Source: Hexactinellida sp. DTS-2022
Lineage: Eukaryota > Porifera > Hexactinellida
Direction: 5' to 3'
Assembly: GCA_028753945.1 (NCBI GenBank)
Contig: JAPNXP010000013.1
Coordinates: 2,728,001 to 2,792,000 of the forward strand
DNA: 64,000 nt
The first letter of the stretch is position 1. Every line of letters begins with the position of its first letter. Positions 56,561-64,000 of the stretch are shown here, piece after piece. The notes below the pieces were generated by a model. It ran no database searches. It saw only the letters and a list, made by a program, of their open reading frames with translations, and was not told the DNA's origin. Position numbers and translations under genes: made by a program.

Positions 56561-57132
56561 CAGTGATGTGCTCCGTTACTAGTAACGGAGTAACGGTAAC
56601 GGAAAAAGTAACGGTAACGGATGTCGACAAGTAACGGTAACGGAAAAAAGTAATGGTAACGGGCATCGCGGAGTAACGGTAACGGAAAAAAGTAACGGTA
56701 ACGGGCATCGCCGAGTAACGGTAACGGAAAAAAGTAACGGTAACGGACATCCGTTACTTTTGACTAGTTACCGTTATCTTTAATCAGTTACTCTTACCAA
56801 TACTTTACCGTAACACAGTAACAGTTACTACGTTAAACTTATTCCTTTACCATTACGACGTTATTTTAAATCAGTTACCGTTACATTAAGGTAAACAGTA
56901 CTGAATAAAGGAAAACGGATAAACTTAACAAAAGTAACGGAGTAATGGTAACGGAAGAAATAAAGTAACGGTAACGGAGTATAAGTAACGGGTGAAAAAA
57001 AAGTAACGGTAACGGAGTAACGGTAACGGAACAAATAAAGTAACGGTAACGGAGTAACGGTAATGGGAGATATAAAGTAACGGCAACTGAGTAACGGAGT
57101 AACGGAAGATTTAGTAACGGAGCACATCACTG
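56561..57132. mobile_element. hAT MITE filled with GTAACGG repeats
   Basis: CAGTGATGTGCTCCGTTACT to AGTAACGGAGCACATCACTG, perfect 8-bp duplication GTTGGGGG (56553-56560, 57133-57140). Almost the whole interior is AGTAACGGTAACGG units, some with GGCATCGC spacers, plus a central unrepeated part. The low-complexity frames (VTVTFFRYRY) are translated repeat. Confidence 0.95.
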
Positions 57133-58183
57133 GTTGGGGGATCTTCAGGATTCTCAATGGATCCAATCATTATACCCCCTTTGTAGCTAGCAGCACTACG
57201 GATGTGCACTCATCCATTTGAATAATTACATGGCGATCTAGCTGGCTAAAAGTCGTGGCTGTTTCTTTGAGAACGTTTAGGTACTAATTTTCTAAGCCAA
57301 TGGAATTATTCATTCTCAAAATATTCCTCTCGTGTGGCAAAATTAAACAATCCGAAGATAGAATAAGCCGATAACCAGCAGGCGATATCCCATGAAGTTT
57401 TAATGCAAAAACTTGAGCAATAATATTATGGGGGCGACCATTTTTTTCAGTTATTAAATTTCTCAGTTGGTTTATAAGGAAATGGAGTCGAATTTTCATT
57501 GAATTGGAGTCTTCCATTCAAAAATCGCTTTCTATATTTTCACTAAGTTCTAATTGATTAATTGCACAGCTAATATCACTAATTGCATGTTCTATATTAG
57601 TTTTTACTGTAATACTCTTGATATTAGAACTTTGGGGTAAAGATTCTAAAGAATAACAATTAATATCACTCATATGTGATTCAATTTGACGAATATTATT
57701 TATCACCCTTTGTCGGCAAAGGAATTAGATGTTTCCCCCTATAAAATGCTTGAGCATTAAGTCATGGTCAATTATGAGTGTCCTTTCAATGGAAGGTGCG
57801 TTATCCAATGTTACAATCTTCAGGAAATATAAAGAATCTGTTCATGGATTGTAGTTAACCCAATCATTTTTTAGATCGATTAAATCTAACTTAGTTAACA
57901 AATCAGCAAATGAATTAACTTGGAACTTAACACCTGTAATATTGTCATCAATACGGCTCATCCTGAATGCTTCTCGAAGCATGGTCTCATCCTTGTCATC
58001 TCTTGACACCCTTTTACACTTTTCTGTTCTGTCAGTTAAATAGCTTGGGAAGTTGGGGAAAATACTGGGTATCGCTGTCTTTTTCAGAGTCATCTTGTCT
58101 CGGGGCATCTCGAAAATCTTTTCTCCATCAAAATACTCAAGTGTCCTTACAGTATCTTCATCTTTGAAGTGGTGGATACATAC

Positions 58184-58290
58184 CTAAGATCGAAGTTGGT
58201 TGAAATGTATTGGTTTGACAAAAATTGTCCGGGCGGACAATTTTTGTCAAAACAATATAAATAAATTCAGAATGCATATAAATTACACAC
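58184..58290 (-). other. Intron in THAP domain with a perfect hairpin
   Basis: Donor GTGTGTAAT after ...TTACAG, acceptor ...GATCTTAG. It joins phase 0 exon ends coding YLQ and VCIHHF. The other P copy has an acceptor at the same codon (8408). TTGACAAAAATTGTCCG at 58215-58231 is inverted at 58234-58250 with a 2-base loop. Confidence 0.8.
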
Positions 58291-58445
58291 CTGTAAGTAT
58301 TTGTTCTCCTCGTAGTGCTCTCTTGGTCTTGGGATAGCCCTAAACCACTTCTCACGAAGTTTTTATATTTCGGAAATGAAAAAGAAGCTGTACGTTGACC
58401 TTGGCTCTTGTAATTGGATTTACACCCAGGAACTACGCAGGACAT

Positions 58446-58800
58446 CTTCGTTTCAGTAAGATATCAACAAAAATTTAGAAAATGCGTATAGATAAATTGA
58501 TTTAAAGTCGAGGAAGTAGTAAAATAACAATTTAATAATGCCTAAAATTATTATACTAATCGTATCGTGACCAAATACAAACATAATGGGTAAACAAATT
58601 GAACATAAATATAACTTGTGGTTGTTTAATAAATTCCCATTCCACTGAATTCAGGTTCAAAAATTTCATTCGATGAAATGATTATGGTTTGAAATAATGA
58701 TGCTAAACAATATACAATATAGAGGGGATATTTCGGAGCATCAAATTTTTTAATTCAAATGCGTATGAAAATGACTCGTTTAACCAATCCATGGTCCCAA
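58446..58800. other. Non-coding stretch 5' of P-transposase 2
   Basis: Should hold the promoter and the 5' end of the P-like element. No terminal repeat or promoter could be identified. Confidence 0.4.
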
Positions 58801-59565
58801 AAAAAAGATGAGTGCCATAGCCTTAGTGTATTAGAATCCTATGGTTTGCATTAGTGCATGGATGTGATTAGAAATTTAGTGCTAAGCTCTAGAGTCAATA
58901 TTTCAGGAGTATTAATTTGCTAAATCATCAAAAAGTGGCACATTCCAATGCTCATATATGGTCATTTTGAAAATGGCGAGGGTTGGGGTCATAAATGTAT
59001 AATCGACTAATAGGAAGTCGGGTATTGCGAGCATTTTGCGCTCAAAATTTCAATTATAGGTGGACGGGTGTCTAAGCTACAAAAGATATAAATAAAAGGA
59101 CCACCTAATGAGATTACAGGAAAATAAAACTCAACAAGGTTTATTTTGTACAGGGGTCACAGATTTGGTTCAAATTATTTTAAACTAAGTGTAAACCATA
59201 GAATACATATCTAGTAAGGGATTATTCCTTGATCTAAATTTTGCAATACAAACTTTCAGAGTTGCAGCCCTTTGGAATCAGGATTGGCAGCTTCACAGTC
59301 GAAATCGGACTTCAAATGACTATAATTCGCAATTTTTATATTGTGAAATTTTAAATTTTTTGCATTAGACCCTAAGTACATATTCTAATATACTATTGTA
59401 TGAATAACAATGTATTTGAAAGCAAATTGAGACAATACGAGCCTACAAGATTTTTATAATATTTGAAAAGACACCGTTCATGATGACCTTCACATTCCTG
59501 GAACCCATAATGGACACTACAGCAAAACTATATGTCAGAATCACCTGAAATTTTCAGGGTAGCTG
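58780..59565 (-). repeat. Repeat family Z, copy 2
   Basis: Inverted relative to 16640-17450: CGAGCATTTTGCGCTCAAAA, CTAATCACATCCATGC (complement), GACTTCAAATGACTATAATT. Opens with TCCATGGTCCCAAAAAAAAG, also at 52650-52690 in inverted form. Confidence 0.65.
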
Positions 59566-59582
59566 TACTTTATAGTGTACTA

Positions 59583-59938
59583 CAGTGCATCTTCGATTAT
59601 CCGGACCCATTGGGACCGAACGAAAATGTCCGTATAAGCTAAAGTCCGGATAATCGAGGTCATTTTATATATATGTACAGTTGAAATCGGATATTTTAAC
59701 ACCGGATATTTTTAACAATCGGATATTTTTAACACATTTTCTTGTAAATAATTAATTATTGTTGTTGTTATAAATTCGGGTATTTTTAACAATCGGATAT
59801 TTTTAACAAATTTTCGTGTAAAGAATGTGTTAAAAATATCCGGTTTCAACTGTAATAGTATAGGATTGGGATTTAGGGCCATGTCTGGATTATCGAAGAG
59901 TCCGGATAATCAAAGTCCGGATAATCGAGGTTGCACTG
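59583..59938. mobile_element. pogo-like MITE (outer) of a nested pair
   Basis: CAGTGCATCTTCGATTATCC to GATAATCGAGGTTGCACTG with TA on both sides (59581-59582, 59939-59940). AGTCCGGATAATC is repeated at both ends. A second MITE is nested at 59678-59852. Confidence 0.88.
59678..59852. mobile_element. pogo-like MITE (inner) of a nested pair
   Basis: CAGTTGAAATCGGATATTTT to AATATCCGGTTTCAACTG with TA on both sides (59676-59677, 59853-59854). Contains several (A/T)ATCGGATATTTTTAACA units. Confidence 0.9.
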
Positions 59939-60113
59939 TATCGAAAAAAACTATTATCAATTTCTCTGACCAACATAGTGCGGATGTCATTTATACTTCC
60001 ACTAAATTTGTCCAAATATCATTGATTTCCCGATTTCACCGAATCCCTAGTGAGTTCAATTCAACTCGGAATTTAAAAAAAATTGTCATATTATCTTCCC
60101 GATAAGTACAACC

Positions 60114-61585
60114 AGGGACTTCTTTAATATAGGGACTGTAAACTTCGTTTTACGGTAAAATTAGCGTAGGCCTAAAACAGTATTGTTACTTACTGATATC
60201 CCGTAATCCGCTAATGCTAGACATAGGAAATGTATTATTGTCGTATAGGAAGTCATATTTTGGGAGTCCAACGGTAATATTGGTTTATCGAAAATATTTG
60301 TGGAATGTAAGTCATGCGATTTTCACACCCTTCCATATATTGTATTATTGTTAAAATCTCGAGATTACTTAACTTTATACATATGAAATGTATCATTTTC
60401 GTACAGGAAATCATATTTTGGGAGTCCAACGGTAATATTGGTTTATCGAAAATATTTGTGGAATGTAAGTTATACGATTCTCACACCTTTCCATATATGG
60501 TAATATTGTTAAAATCTCGAGATTAATTAGTTTTATACATATGAAATATATTATTGGCGAATTGGAAATGGGAATTCATATTTAGGGACTCAGTAGATCA
60601 CATTGATTTACCTAAGGCGTTCCCATTAGCCTATATTATTATTTTGGCACTCTCCATAGGAGGATTGCCCCAACCCTGTTTTGTAGTTTAGCTAATACTT
60701 ACATATCAGATATCTGTGATTATGTTGTTTATTAAAAAACAACAAGGCTGGATTCGGTTAACCGGTTACCGTTGCTGACATCGGTTAACGATTAGAGATT
60801 TTATTAACCAGTTAGCCGGTCTGTTGAATAACAGTAGAGTTATTGGGAAATTAATGTATAAAGTATTAAATTTTTTTGAATTTTATCAGAATATGTAGTC
60901 CTAAATCCATTTCTCATCACCACTTAATACATTTTATTGGACAACATTGATTTAAATATAGATTTGAAAGAAACTTATCAATATTTTTTAATAATGTAAG
61001 AATTAGCTAAACTACAAAATAGGGTCGGGGCAATCCTCCTATGGAGAGTGCCAAAATAATAATATAGGCTAAGGGGAACGCCTTAGGTAAATCAATGTGA
61101 TCTACTGAGTCCCTAAATATGAATTCCCATTTCCAATTCGCCAATAATATATTTCATATGTATAAAACTAACTAATCTCGAGATTTTAACAATATTACCA
61201 TATATGGAAAGGTGTGAGAATCGTATAACTTACATTCCACAAATATTTTCGATAAACCAATATTACCGTTGGACTCCCAAAATATGATTTCCTGTACGAA
61301 AATGATACATTTCATATGTATAAAGTTAAGTAATCTCGAGATTTTAACAATATTACCATATATGGAAGGGTGTGAAAATCGCATAACTTACATTCCACAA
61401 ATATTTTCGATGAACCAATATGACCGTTGGACTCCCAAAATATGACTTCCTATACGACAATAATACATTTCCTATGTCTAGCATTAGCGGATTACGGGAT
61501 ATCAGTAAGTAACAATACTGTTTTAGGCCTACGCTAATTTTACCGTAAAACGAAGTTTACAGTCCCTATATTAAAGAAGTCCCTG
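60114..61585. mobile_element. Foldback element, 1.5 kb palindrome
   Basis: AGGGACTTCTTTAATATAGG and ...TATTAAAGAAGTCCCTG, arms complementary for about 580 bp. GTACAACC flanks both sides (60106-60113, 61586-61593). Each arm has a 160-bp direct repeat beginning CCGTTGGACTCC. The roughly 300-bp centre (GGTTAACCGGTTACCG) is different, perhaps an insertion. Arms' 70-residue frames are mirror artefacts. Confidence 0.88.
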
Positions 61586-61698
61586 GTACAACCAGGAATA
61601 TGAAATAAACTCAAAAATAATGTTTTTGCAATCTTGAGTATAGTGCACCGTGAATGATCCATTAAAAAATTCGAATAATTTAGAAAACAGACTTTTTA

Positions 61699-63853
61699 GT
61701 GAATCCTGAGAATGTTGATTTTCCAATTATTAATGCATTTGTAGAAGATACAAAATCATCTTATATTAGAAATTGTTTCGGTGAGTTTTACATATATAGA
61801 GAGGAGTTAAATAGCATAAGTTACATAGATGATGATGGTAAATATCGATTGAATATAGAATGGACAAGTCTAATACGGTAGCTAAAAGTTTTTCAGAAAA
61901 TAAATTCAATTTGTGTTTTAAAGTTTAAACATTAATGGTTCACAAAAATGTGATAGTAGGAAATTTAAATCCCTGTTTTTCCAAGCTTGGGCAGTGTGTA
62001 AATTCTCTAATTGTATTTCCAGGGTTCTTGCCAGGATTTTTCGTTGTAGGGTTCATGAGAGTGAGATATTACTTAATGTCAATGAATTAATGAAACCTTC
62101 AAATATTAATATTGACTCAATGGGTACATGCCCACTCACAACATGTGAATAAAGGGTACAATTGCTTTCAAGAAGGGCATGTACCTTTTGATAGAGGCCT
62201 AGCGAGAACACTGTGTATTTCTGTAACTTTTTCAATTGAGAATGATTTTAATTCAATAGATTCTAATGCTATAGCTATCGGCAGGGAATTAAAGGTTCAC
62301 GGACTTAATTGACGCAATTCAGTTCAGCTCCACCAGCGTTCGTTCAGTTCATTCTCTGGCTAACCCGCGTTCGTTCAAAGTCTGTGGGTCGAACTATTCC
62401 GTTTATGATAGACTGTTCAATTCTCCAAGCTGTTATTGAAGTTCAGGTTAAGAAGCTAGAATCTAGGCTAAGAGAGTCCACTAGGGATTTCCGGAATTAG
62501 CACTTTTGCAGTCACCTATTATATTTAATGGGTCGATATTTATAATTTATCTTTATTCAGTTTAATTCGTTCAGTTCAGTTCAATTCAGTTCGTTCAGTT
62601 GCCTTTTGGAAACCGTTGGCGTTCGTTCAGTTCAAGTGCAATAAGTTAGTTCGTGAACCTTTAATTCCCTGGCTATCGGCTATGATTCCAATGGTGATAT
62701 TTCGTTAGAACATGCAAATAATAAAACTACTCATGTACGTCACATAATGACTCACATTAATGCATGTGAAAGAAAAGAAATTGGGGAACAATCAATTAAT
62801 ATTTCAGCAAGTAATATTTTTCATAGACAATTTATATTGGAAAAGAACATTGAGGCATTTAAAAGGGGTAATTTCTCTAATCTAAAATCCCAACAAACTT
62901 TAAGAAGAACTAAATCAGACTTGAACTCTATAGATAGGTTCTTCAATGACGATATAATAGATATTTTGGAAACTCAAAGGCGTTTCCGTTTAGAGTTACC
63001 TGACGATCAAATACCAGGTTACATTAAATTTATGGTTCAAAATCCATTTATTATTAATGTATATACCTTAAAACAGATATAAGTTTTTAAATTCTTAAAA
63101 AATAAAAATATTGTACTGAATATAGACGCCACCGGTTCTATTATCAAAAAGCCATCAATATGTGCAAAATCGAAATACTATTATGCTCTTACTTTACAGC
63201 ACCCTGAATTTTGCACGAGCCCGGTACCTGTTGCAGAAATGATAAGTTATGCCTAGGGATTCTCCGAAATAACTCATTTTTTTAATAAATGGATATTAAC
63301 GTGTAAGCTAATTCTCTATAAGATATAAATATTGACCAAGTTGAAATGGACTATAGTTGGCCATTAATGCATAGTACATGTTTAGCATTCAATAAACAAA
63401 GTATACCCATATATATTTATCTAAATGCTGGGAAATTGTAAACTGTAATTTGTAAAACCAATGGAAAGTTAAATTTACCAACTGTATTGCATCTCTGTTC
63501 GGCACACATAATGCATACATAGTATTAGTTACAAATTAGCTAAGAATTATAAAATTGATAAACAACTCAAACAGATAGTGCTACATGCATGCGGTACTAT
63601 GGTACAAAACAAGTACAAACATCGAAGAAAGAAATATTGTTTTTGCATCCCTGTGTGTTTAATGACAACTGAATCAATGTTACCCCCAGTTACTAAGAGT
63701 TTGTTAGATTTAGAAAGTATAGTGAAAGACGATAACCCTGAAAATTTTGAAAAAGATACCTATATATATAAACTTCCCCATTTGGGAGAAATTTTAAGGG
63801 GGCCTACAGTGAAATCTGTGCTAAGTTTTAAAACTAAAACAATTGACATCTAA
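61699..63853 (+). pseudogene. DDE transposase with D-A-T-G motif (MULE/NOF-like), degenerate
   Basis: Pieces: 61699-61881; MGTCPLTTCE near 62120; 62747-63082 with LPDDQIPGYIKFMVQNPFII and NVYTLKQI; then in the same frame after one stop IVLNIDATGSIIKKP (63110 on) and CTSPVPVAEMIS; after a shift QVEMDYSWPLMHSTCLAFN (63340); LHLCSAHIMH (63488); 63578-63853 the C-terminal region. LDATG, E-x-D-SW and C-x2-H are the order seen in a family of MULE-like transposases common in animal genomes. The family name is tentative. Several stops and shifts plus a hAT MITE (62282-62671) make it inactive. Confidence 0.72.
62282..62671. mobile_element. hAT MITE with CAGGGAATTAAAGGTTCACG ends
   Basis: Left end CAGGGAATTAAAGGTTCACG, right end TCGTGAACCTTTAATTCCCTG is inverted to it. 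Perfect 8-bp duplication GCTATCGG (62274-62281, 62672-62679). TTCGTTCAGTTCA words recur near both ends. It interrupts the D-A-T-G transposase pseudogene. Confidence 0.95.
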
Positions 63854-63956
63854 CAAAAATTTTGTTATTACTTATTACCCACAAATCCTAGAATATATGT
63901 TAACTTATTATATGCCATCGCTACCACTTTGGAGTGGAATTTTATTAAACAAAGTA

Positions 63957-64000
63957 CAGTGCAACCTATATAAGTGGGGGAGCTTGGGACGGGAAAATTT
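63957..64000. mobile_element. Start of a pogo-like MITE, cut by window end
   Basis: CAGTGCAACCTATATAAGTG preceded by TA (63955-63956). The other end lies outside the window. Confidence 0.5.

Larger units (their letters stand above)
53060..58445 (-). pseudogene. P-element/THAP9-like transposase pseudogene 2
   Basis: Minus strand. Exon 1 (58445-58291) begins MSCVVPGCKSNY (C3-x4-C8, THAP finger) and, after a one-base shift near 58370, LREKWFRAIPRPREHYEENK. A 107-bp GT-AG intron (58290-58184) follows, then exon 2: VCIHHFKDEDTVR (C-x2-H), LKKTAIPSIFP. Next: 57706-57284 with RNLITEKNGRPHN; IIQMDE near 57215; (hAT MITE 57132-56561); LILLFDIVHIIKSIRNNW (56280, D-x2-H); CWPSNLER; MALKIFHDST ... VSWVGKD; (palindrome 55764-53992); CQNDSRLSSIRKVVAWLN; ARIQNDPLEHHFGLYRQMSG; C-terminus to about 53060. 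Interruptions: two insertions, several shifts and stops. Normally a DNA-binding transposase; inactive here. Confidence 0.88.

Noticed and set aside
56535..57166. Minus-strand low-complexity proteins (VTVTFFRYRY repeats)
   Set aside because: Translated GTAACGG repeats of a hAT MITE with exact target duplication.
60314..61384. Two identical 70-residue frames on opposite strands
   Set aside because: They are mirror images produced by the arms of the 60114-61585 foldback.

Overview
The window looks like an AT-rich invertebrate (metazoan) nuclear genome. It has no prokaryotic gene layout, almost no host coding sequence, a GT-AG intron inside a THAP-type transposase, and an unusually dense set of eukaryotic DNA transposons: hAT, P element/THAP, piggyBac, MULE, Helitron and pogo-like. 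The phylum cannot be fixed from sequence alone. The only plausible host-type ORF is a single-exon tropomyosin-like coiled coil at 386-1120. Everything else recognisable is mobile DNA or its debris.

Layout. 0-7 kb: coiled-coil ORF, small hAT and pogo-like MITEs, and two Helitron-type elements, one (5869-6709) sitting in a repeat whose empty version is also present at about 1.6-1.86 kb. 7-8.1 kb: two convergent FLYWCH fragments of a MULE. 8.4-11.2 kb: decayed P-element transposase (plus strand). 11.5-14.5 kb: MITEs and non-coding DNA. 14.5-16.4 kb: non-autonomous hAT with other elements nested in it. 17.46-18.5 kb: MULE transposase remnant. 19.1-22.7 kb: a Helitron copy split by a decayed hAT transposon and then by a second hAT-like element at an overlapping target. 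23.5-25.9 kb and 45-50.5 kb: a repeat family carrying 130-bp hairpins. 27.2-28.1 kb: a 120-bp satellite. 28.5-30.3 kb: second copy of the 14.5-kb hAT, with a nested MITE that carries a minisatellite. 30.3-41.2 kb: two same-orientation piggyBac copies, one with a full-length ORF (33696-36608) and one reduced to its C-terminal end. 46.7-50.4 kb: a foldback palindrome carrying three later insertions, including an intact hAT transposon (47919-50261) with a perfect 8-bp target duplication. 53-58.4 kb: a second P-element transposase (minus strand) broken by a palindromic satellite-armed element and by a hAT MITE. 59.5-61.6 kb: nested pogo-like MITEs and another foldback. 61.7-63.9 kb: a decayed DDE transposase with a D-A-T-G motif, containing one more hAT MITE.

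The most useful outcome is a relative insertion history. Many elements have exact target-site duplications (8 bp for hAT, TA for pogo-like, TTAA for a piggyBac-type MITE), and several hosts have a second uninterrupted copy in the same window. The hAT at 47919-50261 and the piggyBac at 33696-36608 are the only transposases with open full-length frames, so they are the likely recent or active ones. Gene-free stretches are mostly decayed repeats. No tRNA, rRNA or CRISPR array was found.
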